The translations under genes were made by a program, and so were the position numbers. DNA of 64,000 nucleotides from Pristionchus mayeri. Its lineage: Eukaryota; Nematoda; Chromadorea; Rhabditida; Neodiplogasteridae. Within the stretch, counting starts at the first letter, position 1. Each line of letters starts with the position of its first letter. A model generated the notes under the pieces. It was not told where the DNA came from. It did not search any database and saw only the letters and a program-made list of their open reading frames with translations. The stretch is from NCBI GenBank assembly GCA_036245805.1, contig BTRK01000004.1, forward strand, positions 40,264,907 through 40,328,906. The letters run 5' to 3'. Below, piece by piece: positions 1 to 11,705 of the stretch.

Positions 1-43
1 TCCGACGTCATCAAAGGAAAGAACACCGGTCATATTATCACTA

Positions 44-155
44 GGGTTCTCTTATTGGAAAATTTTAGTTGCCTTTTCGGATATGTTTCAGAGGTTTATG
101 TAGATAAACGGAAGCTCACACGAACATTTAACAACAATTTTCCAATAGAGAACCC
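44..155. mobile_element. 112-bp TA-flanked MITE in intron 6 of the CYK-4-like gene
   Basis: Terminal inverted repeats GGGTTCTCTTATTGGAAAAT and its partner (AATTTTCCAATAGAGAACCC) are flanked by TA at 42-43 and 156-157. Short length, no coding capacity and a TA duplication fit a Tc1/mariner-type MITE. It lies downstream of the donor at 201/202, so in the intron that runs off the left edge. Confidence 0.6.
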
Positions 156-201
156 TAATTATCACTCCTGTAAGATAATGATTCCTACTGAAAAAACTCA
201 C

Positions 202-3200
202 CTTGAGCGCCGATGTGGGAGTCCTTGCCACTCCACTCGATCTCCTAGCCGCTGTTAGATTCCTTCCCAATAATCCACTACTGATTCTCCGCGCCATCGA
301 GGGCCTCCCTCCTGTCGTCTGACCACCAATTAGAGGACGTGGATTCGGAGGCGTGCGACGGTTAACCGGTCTGAGCGAGTTCATTATCAATGAATGTGAT
401 ACATCCAGTTTATTACAAGAAGATGAACATTCGATTTTCAACACAATAGCAGTGGTTATTAATGGAATTTATATGCCGCTTATCACGCGTGTCGTCTAAG
501 AATCCAATAAACGCGAGCACAACCGAAAAATCGAAAATGAGCGTAAGAATCGAATAAAATCGGGAGGTCTTGATCACAACTTTTTATCCCTATGTTCTTA
601 TACATTTTTCGAAAGCTAATAGGGTCCCCCACAACATAGCATCGAGCTTTTTTGCATATCATTAATTTCTGACCTTATTTAGGGCTTTGAAGTTTGCGTG
701 GCCCCAAAAAATCGAACTTTGGAGGCATACAGCTCTTTTCAAATTCAATTTTATAACAGATTGAAAAGAAAGCTTTGTTCCAAGCATCCATAAGAGTGAC
801 CATATATTATTGACTTATCAGTATTATAATTTACATAATTATAATACTATTAAAATTAATCATGTTCACCACAAATCGAAGCCAGATAATTTTTTAAGCT
901 CAATAGATAGATCTCACTAAGAGGAATCGAATGATATTCCAAAAGTATGGTCTATTGATGTGCGTTCTCGAGATACATCATAAGCATTTTCCGGCTTCTC
1001 ATTTCGACTTGCTCATCAAATTCATGTATGTTTCAGAAACACTTTGAAGCTCAATGTGTTTCATTAATGTTCAGAGGTCAAACTGGGATATGTTTCAGTC
1101 TAAATGAGAGGGAGAAAGTGATAGAGGGTAGTGTTGTTATTTCGAGCGCTTGTCGCTCGCGAGCGCCAATCGCTCGCGAGAGATTTTGCATAACCGCTCG
1201 CGAGCGAGGATCGCTCGCGAATAACTATGTAAAATCGCTCGCGAGCGATCTGTCAGAGAGGAATGAGAGGGAGAAGGAGAGGGATCGATTTGCTCCTATC
1301 GCCCATCAATCTCAAGTACGTTTCAATGACAGTATTGATGCGCATCCAGTGAATGGAATTTTATGGTTCGACGAAACTCAATCGAAATTGGTGTACGATG
1401 GGAACAAATCGATCCCTCCCCTTATCCCTCTCATTCCTCTCTGACAGATCGCTCGCGAGCGATTTTGCATAGTCATTCGCGAGCGATCCTCGCTCGCGAG
1501 CGGTTATCAGTGCGTTCGCCTAAGAATCGCACATTTCTCGAGAATTCCGGCACAGCAAAAAGAAAGACCTTGAGATTTTTACAGTTTCCAATAGCTCTAG
1601 GTATGTTCCATCCATTTCTACATTGCTCATGTGACATAATGCATAATTTGCATAATTATACCTACTCAAACTTTCGCATTATTTTTATTAAACAACTCGT
1701 AACTCAACGAAGATGCTTCAGATTTCCATTAAAATTGTTTTCTAGGACCTTCTTGATGCGCTCTATCAGCCTGTGCTGTGTGTTTATACAAATTCATATT
1801 TTTGAATTTTGATCACTTTTTCAAACATTTTTATCGCGAAAACTAAGCCGAACACATCGCTAAATTTTTGATATGTTGTGACTCTTGATGACTTCTAACC
1901 ATAAAATTTTTTTCCGATTTCGAGGTCGCGAAGATTGTCGTTTTTATGGAAATCTAAATCGACTTTTAGTGTGAAATTCATTATGTTTCACTGCTCACCC
2001 CACCCAATTGGCCAGGAATGAACTCAATACATGCCAATATCGACTCTCATCGAGTCGTAATTATTCCATTCCTGGCCAATTGGGTGGGGTGAGCAGTGAA
2101 ACATAATGAATTTCACACTTAAAGTCGATTTAGATTTCCTTAAGAGACCCTCCACGAGAGAATGTAATAACTGTGCAGAGGCCCACGGATGGTGAAAAAT
2201 TCGATAATTTCCAAACTTTTTTCTGAATTGTAGGTACCGAGTGCTGATTGACGGCCGCAATAGCTAAGGTCAGAGGTCGATTTTGAAAAAGTTTCAGATA
2301 CCCCCACTTTTTGGGGTCGAAAAAGTTGATATCCCAGAATGATATGGCAAATACATATTCTCGTGTATTTTCACTCGTAGAATTTGCATGTTAAAATGCA
2401 AAAAATTGCGAAACAAACCAGCTATCGCCAAAACTAAAATTTTTCGACAACATTTTGGAAGATCGAAAAAAATAGAAAAAATTCGGAGTGATCTCACCAC
2501 GATTTTCGAAATCTACGCGTAAAACTGTACTAGATCTGAATTTTTCAGATTTAAAAAAAATGAACTTTTTGGGAAAGTTGATTGAAAGTACGCCAAAGTG
2601 GCCTAAATGCCATATAGGGCGTCAGGTAATTCTGATTATTGGGCTAGTTTTTGCATCAATTGGGCTAGAAACAGTTTTAAATATGAAAACATAACATTTT
2701 CCGACTTTTGAGATATGTGGAACATTTGAAAAGTGAATTCTGAAAAATTCTGAAATTTCATGCCGAACCCATTAGTACGATTATTGGAATTTTTTTCTTC
2801 AAAGAATTGATGCATAAACACATCAAAATCAAAGCTTATCACGCTGATGCCGATATGTAGTATCAGAAAAAAATACAAATACAGCTTTCCAATACACGTT
2901 CAATTGCCAATGTCTCAGAAAACCTTGATTTTTGGCTAAAAATCACGAATTTTTGAGCTCACAAAGTTTCATTTTTGTTTTGGTGCGAAAATATGTTCAA
3001 ATTCGTTTTCTACGCGTCGAAATACGTCAGAAAATCTTTAGTACGGCTTACTTTGTGAATGTTTAATTTTTGGCCTCATAACTAGGGAGCAAAAAATGAG
3101 TTTTTGAATTTTTGATTTTTTCGCTATTTTTAGGTTCTATCACAATGAAAATGTTACTATTACTAATTTAGAACTGTTTCTAGTCCAATGGATGCAAAAA

Positions 3201-5359
3201 CTAGCACAATATTCAGAATTACCTGACGCCCTATATGGCATTTAGGCCACTTTGGCGTACTTTCAATCAACTTTCCCAAAAAGTTCATTTTTTTTTTAAA
3301 TCTGAAAAATTCAGATCTAGTACAGTTTAACGCGTACATTTCGAAAATCGTGGTGAGATCACTCCGAATTTTTTCTATTTTTTTCGATCTTCCAAAATGT
3401 TGTCGAAAAATTTTAGTTTTGGCGATAGCTGGTTTGTTTCGCAATTTTTTGCATTTTAACATGCAAATTCGTTATCTACGAGTGAAAATACACCAGAACA
3501 TGTATTTGCCATATCATTCTGGGATATCAACTTTTTCGACCCCAAAAAGTGGGGGTATCTGAAACTTTTTCAAAATCGACCTCTGACCTTAGCTATTGCG
3601 GCCGTCAATCAGCACTCGGTACCTACACTTCAGAAAAAAAGTTTGGAAATTATCGAATTTTTCACCATCCGTGGACCTGTTACGTTCTCTGGTGGAGGGT
3701 CTCTTAAAAACGACAATTTTTTTTCTCAAAATGAGAGGCCTGGAAATGCTTCTGATGTCGTATCTCGAGAACGCACAACATCAGATCATACATTAGGTAT
3801 ATCATTCGATTCGTCTTTGCGAGATCTATCTATCGAGCATAAAAATTCTCTGGCTTCGATTTGGGTTGAAAATGATTAATTTTAATCGTTCTTTAAATAT
3901 GCAAATTAAAATACTGACAAGCCAATAGTATAGGGTCACTCTTATTGATGCTGGGAACAAATCGTTCTATTCAGTTTGTCATCAAATTTAATTTGAAAAG
4001 AGCTGTGCGCCTCCAAAGTACGCATTTTTTGGGCCACGCAAACTTTAACGACCTAAATAAGGCCAGAAATTAATGATATGCAAAAAAAGCTCGAAGCTAT
4101 CTTGTGGGGGACCCTATTAGCTTTCGAAAAATGTATAAGAACATAGGAATTAAAAGTTGTGATCAAAACCTCCCGATTTTATTCGATTCTTACGCGACAC
4201 GCGTTTTATGTTAAAATTTGGTATACTCTATAACCAAAAAATGCCCATATCTCACCTCCGGGGCGTTATCAACTCATCCTCCTCCGCAGACTCCTCTTTG
4301 CTCGTTGTATCGTATTCGATGCTGTCATTGGTCGAAGTTTTAGAGTCAATTCTAGGTAAGCGCGAAACTGGTTGTTCAAACATGAACGGCAGCTGCGCTC
4401 TGTGCTCGGTTGGCAGACGTTCCAGTTCAGCCTGAACATTATCACATTGTTAATGTATAAGGTGCAGCCACGCCAAGCGATTTTTTCAGTCGCCAAGAGA
4501 CAACTACACCAGGTGGTTCAGTGCAATGAGGCCGACTGCTGGGACTATCTATTCCTGCCGTACAAAGTGCTTCCAGGGAACGATACCTATTGTTAGTGTA
4601 TTCCCCACAAATTATTGAGTTTTTATCAGAGCTTCAGTCGACTACCATTGATCCATCGTAATTGTCCTGATTAAACCAATTTGAGGAGCTCAAGTTCACC
4701 TGTAGATTCTGCTTCACAATTTCCATTCGATTTTTGTACTCATCGAGATCCGCTTCGAGAATGTTTATTTTCCCGATCTGACTACTCACCTGTCAATTTT
4801 CCATTAATAGTCATTCATATAAATTTAAACCTGTGATCGGGCATCTTTCAATTGTGCTGTAATAGTGCGAATTGAGTTTTCCTTTTCCCTGAAAGATTAA
4901 ACAGTTCTCAAGTCATATCGACTAGTTCGGCAATCCCGGATAGCCTGAACTAACTCATTTTCCCTCTCCAATTGTCTGATTCGTTGATTTTGCAGTACAA
5001 ATTGGTCCTCTATGCTTGCCCGCTTTGCCACTTCCACATCAACAAGCTTGCGTGTTTTGTCATGCAACTTGATGAGATTTTGGAAATCTGAAAGTTTAAT
5101 ATGATACGTATAAATCACGGCAAAAGTAAGTCGTTACTCAATTAGTTAACAAATTAATCAACTAATTTGGCTAGTAGAGAAACAAACCTGTGAGGAGTGC
5201 CTGGTGGATTCTGGTCTTGCTGCGCACCGCCTTCGCTAGTGCGAAATAGTCGGCCATGATTTGTTGCGATTCTGCCATCGAGTATCCCTCATTGCGCAAC
5301 GACTTTCGAGGCGCAGCCTCAGGCTTGGTGAAATTGCCCCTTCTGAGCTGGCTAGCCAT
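202..5359 (-). CDS. cyk-4: CYK-4/MgcRacGAP-like gene, six 5' exons (partial, continues off left edge)
   Basis: Six exons join in phase: 5359-5188, 5087-4955, 4888-4831, 4789-4700, 4431-4256 and 370-202 (798 nt, 266 codons). Introns are 100, 66, 41, 268 and 3,885 nt, and all use GT...AG. The start ATG lies 4 nt after an acceptor-like TTTCAACAG, possibly a trans-splice site. Residues 58-150 form a coiled coil. The stretch TAQLKDARSQV followed by EADLDEYKNRMEIVKQNL aligns without gaps to the end of the RACGAP1 coiled coil. Further on, RLPRID...NDSIEYDTT matches the conserved RL..ID...DIS.D linker. Exon 6 is basic and rich in R, P and S. In the known family this N-terminus binds the kinesin MKLP1/ZEN-4 to form centralspindlin at the spindle midzone. 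The C1 and RhoGAP domains are not in the window. The splice phases are seen directly; the family assignment is by recognition. Another coiled-coil protein remains possible. Confidence 0.62.
1192..1507. repeat. GC-rich palindrome with repeated TCGCTCGCGAGCGA motifs
   Basis: The left arm 1192-1308 is inverse to 1394-1507. Both arms carry copies of the self-complementary 14-mer TCGCTCGCGAGCGA, and more copies lie just outside at about 1150-1180. Next to each arm is a purine or pyrimidine-rich stretch (GAGAGGGAGAAGGAGAGGGA and its complement). Confidence 0.75.
1948..2139. repeat. 192-bp foldback element
   Basis: The arm 1948-2023 is the near-perfect inverse of 2064-2139 (GGAAATCTAAATCGAC...), with a loop of about 40 bp. 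It directly abuts the TTAA site of the next element at 2140. Confidence 0.75.
2144..3703. mobile_element. TTAA-flanked foldback transposon, copy 1 (PALTTAA-like)
   Basis: TTAA sits at 2140-2143 and 3704-3707. The inverted termini are GAGACCCTCCAC and GTGGAGGGTCTC. Arms of about 540 bp enclose a unique centre of roughly 470 bp. A second copy in opposite orientation lies at 6985-8486. TTAA target duplications are the hallmark of piggyBac-type elements, and long palindromic TTAA elements are known in Caenorhabditis. The open frames in its arms recur only because the arms recur, and they are not genes. Confidence 0.8.
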
Positions 5360-5446
5360 GTAACTGTTGAAATATGGAATAGTGACGGCGTATGTAGCAC
5401 AAAACAAGGGCGACAAACAGATAGAGAACGCTCGAAAAATGGAAAC

Positions 5447-6095
5447 AAGTGATGAGAGTAATGAGACTGACTCCGTTCCCAGGACTGTTCATTACTCATC
5501 TCTAGTGTTTTCACAGTAGGTTCTCAAAAACAATATTCCGTGGAAATACTGCAGAAGTGTATCCATCATTATGATTAATTCCTAGTACCAGAAAAACAAT
5601 TGTAGTATCTTCATATATGTAAACGAGAAAAACGCAAAAATAAGTGATGAGAGTAATGAGACTGACTAGGTTCCCAGGACTATCCACACCTCATCGGATG
5701 CATCCGGCCACACGGCACTCACAGCAGTAAAGGAAGGTAGCAGCACGCCCACGGGACATGATGACTCTCTCAAAATCGCACACTCTCTCGCCTCAATGGA
5801 AGTGTGAGAGAGGAGTGAGAGGGATAGGGAGGGTGGGCGAGGAGAGAGGGAGAGAGAGAAAGAGAGAGAGAGAGCGAGACTCAAGAATAGAGGATCAATT
5901 TGGGATGCAAAATTACGAATCGGACAGTTGGAGAGGGAAAACGAGATACTTCAAGCAATATGAGATTTCCAAACTAGCCAGATTGAGTTGAATTGACTCT
6001 CTCAAAGTTGCATACTCTCTCGGCAACATGGGAGAGTAAGGAGAGGAATAGGAAGGAGGGAGGGAGTGAGAAAGAGAGAGAGGGAGGGCGACCAA
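5447..6095. repeat. Duplicated segments upstream of the CYK-4-like gene, with GA-rich tracts
   Basis: A segment of about 40 bp (AAGTGATGAGAGTAATGAGA...) at 5447-5487 recurs at 5641-5681. A second pair starting TGACTCTCTCAAA at about 5762 and 5995 each runs into a GA-rich low-complexity tract (5805-5880 and 6040-6090). The open frames across these tracts are compositional artefacts. Confidence 0.65.
5884..5995 (+). pseudogene. Inverted, decayed copy of exon 2 of the CYK-4-like gene
   Basis: Read on the plus strand with one frameshift, this stretch repeats the exon-2 signature IEDQF...QN.RI.QLERENE..QAI, which the real gene has at about 5020-4930 on the minus strand. Similarity extends past the exon 2 donor into intron sequence, so this is a genomic duplication and not a retrocopy. 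Stops interrupt it. Confidence 0.6.
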
Positions 6096-6590
6096 GCGGC
6101 TGCCATAAGAGTGACCTCACCAGATAGTCGGGAAGGTGCGAGATCAGTGCTAGGCCTCTCTTCTCCAAGGCAGAAGTCTCATAGGCAGAAAGTAGGCAGA
6201 AAAATCAGGTAAGTACCGTATTGGCGCGCAAATCTTCAAATCGTGTCTCAACAATCTAGGCAAAATGGGCTGACAAAATACCAGATTGTATTTCGCATTT
6301 CCAGTAAGGTTCCAGGAATAGCAGTTGTAAAAAGTCAGCATCGCCACTGGACATAACGGTAAGAAATTATCGTCAATCACAATGCGAGAATATACGAGAA
6401 AACACAGCGGAAAATAAAGAACTTATTTGCAAAGACTGATCTGTTCTACAAAATTGCACGATAAAAACAATTCGTGAAAAATTTCATCGGTCTCACCCAC
6501 CACTCTCAACAACATCGTTCAGGTTGGGATAACGTAATCCCTATCGTAATTGATCGCTAGAAGGGCTAATTTATAAATCAGTACTCACTT
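6096..6590. other. Intergenic stretch, nothing recognised
   Basis: It lies between the CYK-4-like gene's upstream duplications and the first array motifs. One donor-like CAG|GTAAGT is at about 6204 on the plus strand, but no convincing exon accompanies it. Confidence 0.4.
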
Positions 6591-6980
6591 CCGTACCTGT
6601 TTGCTGGTGTCTCTATCGGCGTGATGCGAGCCTCAAGATTCATCAAAGCCCTCTTCGAAATCAACATACTCGACCAGCAATATAAATTAGTTTTAACCCA
6701 TAGATCCAGAGGGGGTATCATCAGCTGTAAGTTTATCCCAAGGTTGATCTCCTAAATGATCCTGCAATTCATGTTGAGGTTTATATTATGCGAGCCATTA
6801 CAATTAGCATTTTTAGGTTTTCACAAAAACGGCAATGCATGCTCTGAATTGCTCGAAATGAAATTCATCAAGTTCACGTAGCGTATGTGAAACGCGAGTC
6901 CTTCATGAAACAACATCCGTACAACAAGAACCATTCTTGGCAAAATCTCAGTCAGAGATCCCTACATAGCTGTCGTACAT
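6591..6980. repeat. First remnant of the dispersed array (motifs d and e)
   Basis: Motif d (ATAAATTAGTTTTAACCCAT) is at about 6681 and motif e (GAATTGCTCGAAATGAA..., then a TGTGAAACGCGA block) at about 6846-6900. The same two motifs recur in order at 8.5-8.7, 10.1-10.5, 29.5-30.3 and 43.6-44.3 kb. The orientation is the same throughout. Confidence 0.65.
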
Positions 6981-6984
6981 TTAA

Positions 6985-8486
6985 GAGACCCTCCACCAGA
7001 GAACGTAACAGGTCCACGGATGGTGAAAAATTCGATAATTTCCAAACTTTTTTTCTGAAGTGTAGGTACCGAGTGCTGATTGACGGCCGCAATAGCTAAG
7101 GTCAGAGGTCGATTTTGAAAAAGTTTCAGATACCCCCACTTTTTGGGGTCGAAAAAGTTGATATCCCAGAATGATATGGCAAATACATATTCTGGTGTAT
7201 TTTCACTCGTAGATAACGAATTTGCATGTTAAAATGCGAAAAATTGCGAAACAAAACAGCTATCGCCAAAAATCCAATTTTACGACAACATTTTGGAAGA
7301 TCGAAAAAAATAGAAAAAATTCGGAGTGTTCTCACCACGATTTTCGAAATCTGCGCAAAAAACTGTACTAGATCTGAATTTTTCACATTTAAAAAAAATA
7401 CACTTTTTGGGAAAGTTGATTGAAAGTACGCCGAAGTGGCCTAACTGCCATATAGGGCGTCAGGTAATTCTGAATATTGTGCTAGTTTTTGCATCCATTG
7501 GACTAGAAACAGTTCTAAATTAGTAATAGTAACATTTTCATTGTGATAGAACCTAAAAATAGTGAAAAAAATCAACGTATTTCGACGCGTAGAAAACGAA
7601 TTTGAACATATTTTCGCATCAAAACAAAAATGAAATTTTGTGAGCTCAAAAATTCGTGATTTTTAGCCAAAAATCAAGGTTTTCTGAGACATTGGCAATT
7701 GAACGTGTATTGGAAAGCTGTATTTGTATTTTTTTCTGATACTACATATCAGCATCAGCGTGATAAGTTTTGATTTTGATGTGTTTATGCATCAATTCTT
7801 TGAAGAAAAAAATTCCAATAATCGTACTTCTTTCCAATAATTCCAATAATCGGGTTCGGCATGAAATTTCAGAATTTTTCAGAATTCACTTTTCAAATGT
7901 TCCACATATCTCAAAAGTCGGAAAATGTTATGTTTTCATATTTAAAACTGTTTCTAGCCCAATTGATGCAAAAACTAACCCAATATTCAGAATTACCTGA
8001 CGCCCTATATGGCATTTAGGCCACTTTGGCGTACTTTCAATCAACTTTCCCAAAAAGTTCATTTTTTTTTTAAATCTGAAAAATTCAGATCTAGTACAGT
8101 TTAACGCGTACATTTCGAAAATCGTGGTGAGATCACTCCGAATTTTTTCTATTTTTTTCGATCTTCCAAAATGTTGTCGAAAAATTTTAGTTTTGGCGAT
8201 AGCTGGTTTGTTTCGCAATTTTTTGCATTTTAACATGCAAATTCGTTATCTACGAGTGAAAATACACCAGAACATGTATTTGCCATATCATTCTGGGATA
8301 TCAACTTTTTCGACCCCAAAAAGTGGGGGTATCTGAAACTTTTTCAAAATCGACCTCTGACCTTAGCTATTTCTGCCGTCAATCAGCACTCGGTACCTAC
8401 AATTCAGAAAAAAGTTTGGAAATTATCGAATTTTTCACCATCCGTGGGCCTCTGCACAGTTATTACATTCTCTCGTGGAGGGTCTC
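6985..8486. mobile_element. TTAA-flanked foldback transposon, copy 2
   Basis: TTAA is at 6981-6984 and 8487-8490. Termini and arms match the element at 2144-3703, but the orientation is reversed, as shown by the asymmetric CACGAGAGAATG end, here on the right. The left arm is 6985 to about 7518 and the right arm about 7945-8486. The centre is related to that of copy 1. Confidence 0.8.
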
Positions 8487-8490
8487 TTAA

Positions 8491-8782
8491 AGTTTTACCA
8501 GAACGACTATGCATTCTCTGAATTACCGTAACCAGTCAATAAACACCCGCTACCGTAACTGATTAGAATTTCGGTCGGGACGTGACTGCGAGGTTCAAGA
8601 TCCGTCGCCACCCTCACCCCCATCAATAGACTCGAACTGCAAGAGAAATTAGTTTTAACCCATAAATCCCGAGTGGAAATCATCAGACTGAAGTTTCTCC
8701 GCTCAACCATACTGTTCTCCGAAGTGCTCCTGCATTTCATGTTGGAGTTGATATTATTCGAACTATTATAATTAGCAGTTAT
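8491..8782 (-). pseudogene. Array fragment with an acceptor-like junction (motif d)
   Basis: On the minus strand TTTCTCTTGCAG|TTCGAGTC lies at about 8640, followed by codons for FESIDGGEGGDGS. Other copies of this junction read FDSVDGEG.. at about 10,465 and FDSVDG at about 30,280 and 44,300. The repeated acceptor plus similar codons suggests an exon of the amplified gene family. Product unknown, clearly broken. Confidence 0.4.
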
Positions 8783-10073
8783 GAGATACTTTTTGACTCA
8801 GTGAACATATTTGTAGATACCCTTGGCACTAGGCCAAAAATGGAAATCCTGCTAAATGTGCACACATGTAGTACTCGGTGAGTATAGCTCAGCCGTAGCC
8901 TATTTAGTGTTCTAGATCAATCGTTGAGAAATGCGCCGTACTTTAGTCTGAAATCCTTAATTTTCGAAATTTGCGATTCGCTACCGATTCAATTGGGTGT
9001 TACCTCTAAAAATAGGAAATATTCAGATGATCATGCATGGGAAGTTTCATAATAATTAGGTTTAAAATATTAGAAAAAATTAAAATTTTGAAAAATAATT
9101 TCCAATTTTAATTTGCATCTCCTTAGGATGATATGAGATTAACACTTTTTATTGTTTCAGTGTATAGCGCGGGATGCGTACTGCTTACTCTGAGAAATAA
9201 ACAAAAATTAAAAATATAGTTTGGTAAATTTCAACAAAAAACGGAGGTCAACTTGAAATAAAATCAGTTCATGATAGGCCCTGGCCTACCGTAACCCACA
9301 AACAGAAATGAAGGACAGGTGTTCTAGGGTTGCCCTACACGGAGTACTCGCTGAGGGAAATCCACCAGCGCGCGAAAAATTTGGATACGTTCTCGCGCGC
9401 GCCAGAGCGCTGATGTCAAACTATGTCCAGCGATTACGGTAGTTATTTAGCATTAGTGCTCTGGCGCGCGCTAGTGCGTATCCAAATTTTGTTGACGCTG
9501 GTGGATTTCCCTCAGCGAGTACTCCGTGTAGGGCAACCCTAGAACACCTGTCCTTCATTTCTGTTTGTGGGTTACGGTAGGCCAGGGCCTATCATGAACT
9601 GATTTTATTTCAAGTTGACCTCCGTTTTTTGTTGAAATTTACCAAACTGTATTTTTAATTTTTGTTTATTTCTCAGAGTAAGCAGTACGCATCCCGCGCT
9701 ATACACTGAAACAATAAAAAGTGTTAATCTCATATCATCCTAAGGAGATGCAAATTAAAATTGGAAAATAATTTTCAAAATTTTGATTTTTTCTAATATT
9801 TTAAACCCAATTATTATGAAACTTCCCATGCATGATCATCTGAATATTTCCTATTTTTAGAGATAACACCCAATTGAATCGGTAGCGAATGGCAAATTTC
9901 GAAAATTAAGGATTTCAGACTAAAGTGCGGCGCATTTCTCAACGATTGATCTAGAACACTAAATAGGCTACAGCTGAGCTATACTCACCGAGTACTACAT
10001 GTGTGCACATTTAGCAGGATTTCAATTTTTGGCCTAGTGCCAAGCATATGTTCACTGAATCAAAAAGTCTCTC
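8783..10073. repeat. 1.3-kb palindromic element with about 620-bp arms
   Basis: The left arm 8783 to about 9412 and the right arm about 9458-10,073 are inverse and highly similar, differing by small indels near the ends. The termini are GAGATACTTTTTGACTCAGT and its partner. The short loop and inner arms hold CG-rich steps (TCTCGCGCGCGCCAGAGCGC). Target duplication uncertain (possibly TTAT). No gene. Confidence 0.8.
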
Positions 10074-11033
10074 TTATAGATTTCACAAGAACAACGTCTG
10101 AATTGCTCGAAATGCATTTCATCAAGGTTACGTAGCACATGTGAAACCTGACTTATTCTGTATATTTTTTTAAAATTCATAATATTAATGTTAGTAGTAA
10201 TAGTTTTTTTATAAATTCGAAAACGGCTCGATCACAGGATTGTTCGAAATGAATTCCATCGAGCCCACATAGCAGACGTGAAACGCGGTTGCCTGACACA
10301 ATTATCACAAAACAGCAAAATATCGAAATGAAGGATTAAATAATAACAATTGTATCTATCTACCGTAACCATTTTTTTTCGCTACCGTACCCGATCGGCG
10401 GTGGCTCCGTAGGCGCCTGTCTACGATGCAAAAGATCCATCCCTGCCCTCGCCATCCACTGAGTCGAACTGCAAGAGAAATATCGCTTTAACAATTTGCT
10501 CTATAATTTTCCAATCACTTCAGGTAAGAATCGAGCAGTTGGACAAATCTGGACCTATCATGCACCTCCAAAACTGGAATGCGCCTAGGCAATACAAATT
10601 ATTTCAATAGGTAATCGAAGAAGTATTAATTATTGTTTGACTCTGACTAACATGCATGACATCTTTCTTTCGGATACATCTCCCACCTTGCACTCATCTC
10701 ATCTTCCGAATCAGGCAGGGGTATTTAGTATTCAACCAAGCGAAGCCTTCAGTTATGCAAGTATTGCACCTTTGCGCCAATAATATATTACTACCTATTT
10801 TTAGCGAGCAGTCCTAGATACCCACTTTGCCCTCCATTCCTTTTACTGTACCTCCTCCTCAAAGAGGTGCTTGGACGTGCAGCGGCTGAAGGATCAACAT
10901 CAGAATCCAAACGTGAGAATGTCGAAGGCGAAGGACAGCCACATCAATAGGAGAATTTACATAGTAAATAATAATTTATATGTAATTTGGTCTTCCATCA
11001 TTAAAAAAATACTAACAAAGAAAACGAGAGATA
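10074..11033. repeat. Array fragment (motifs e, e, d, c, b)
   Basis: Motif e is at about 10,090 and 10,235, motif d (GAACTGCAAGAGAAAT) at about 10,466, a diverged motif c (CCTCCAAAACTGGAATGC) at about 10,565 and motif b (GTGCAGCGGCTGAAG) at about 10,876. All are plus-oriented. Nothing here is open over its full length. Confidence 0.6.
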
Positions 11034-11262
11034 CTCTGGTGTGCGCGCACAAGTTGTAAACAAGTGCTAAACAGGTATAGAAGGTAGTACCCCGTTTTGT
11101 AAATTTTTTTTGAGAAATTCATTTTTCAGAAATAAAATTTCAGAAAATAAAAATTAGAAAATATTTTTCAGAAATTTAAATTAATAAAAATCAGTTCATA
11201 AATGCATTTTTCAGAAAGTCAAATTTCAGAAATTTTTTGCCGTCTCTGAACCGCGAGAGACA

Positions 11263-11336
11263 GTTCACTAGTGAGTTAGAAAGTGAGTATTGGACTCATG
11301 AGTCCAATACTCACTAGTAAACGCATTAGTGAACTT
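11263..11336. repeat. Perfect 32-bp palindrome inside a larger hairpin
   Basis: At 11,283-11,314 the half GTGAGTATTGGACTCA is followed by its exact complement with no loop. Further pairing (GTTCACTA with TAGTGAAC) extends the hairpin outward. It lies just inside the left subterminal repeats of the 8-bp-duplication transposon. Confidence 0.75.
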
Positions 11337-11705
11337 ATTAGTGGGCGTGTCTTCACGCTCGTGCGCGCTTACTGTCTATTCGGTGCGCGTCCTTTCGACT
11401 AGCTCCGCCCCCTTATCCTCTGTCCACCCCTCTTGAGCTTTTCGTGTATATTTTACGATTATTTCATAGAAAAGTTTATCATGGTCTATTTTAGACGATA
11501 TTTGAACAAAATTTCACAGGATAATGAAGCACCGGTGGTAAAACACACGGACAATAATTTTTGCCTCGGGCAACGAAGTACATGAATTAGTTAACATCTT
11601 CTAAAGTAAACAATTCTCTAAAATAAATAAGACAACACATAATTAGACACAAAGGTAACGTCAAAATACATTAATATCTCAGGCTAATCAATCGCCATCA
11701 TTGAA

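Larger units (their letters stand above)
485..4204. mobile_element. Outer foldback element of a nested set
   Basis: The left arm (485 to about 1005) is the inverse of the right arm (about 3715-4204). The ends read ACGCGTGTCG... and ...CGACACGCGT. The arms are about 500 bp and clearly diverged. The interior has been invaded by at least three further palindromes (1192-1507, 1948-2139, 2144-3703). The target-site duplication is not clear. No coding capacity is seen. Confidence 0.7.
371..4255 (-). other. 3.9-kb intron 5 of the CYK-4-like gene, filled by nested palindromes
   Basis: The donor is CGGAG|GTGAG at 4255 and the acceptor CTCAG|A at 371. Exon 5 ends with two bases of a codon and exon 6 supplies the third, so the reading frame is kept across the gap. 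Nearly all the intron is explained by the foldback elements listed separately. The gene's other introns are 41-268 nt. Confidence 0.55.

Noticed and set aside
5666..6168. Serine/leucine-rich and arginine/glutamate-rich frames
   Set aside because: Low-complexity translations of GA/CT-rich tracts.
2294..8336. Recurring open frames such as MLKCKKLRNKPAIAKTKIF and MVRSLRIFSIFFDLPKCCRK
   Set aside because: They lie on both strands of palindrome arms and recur only because the arms are inverted copies; no start context, domain or splice structure supports them.
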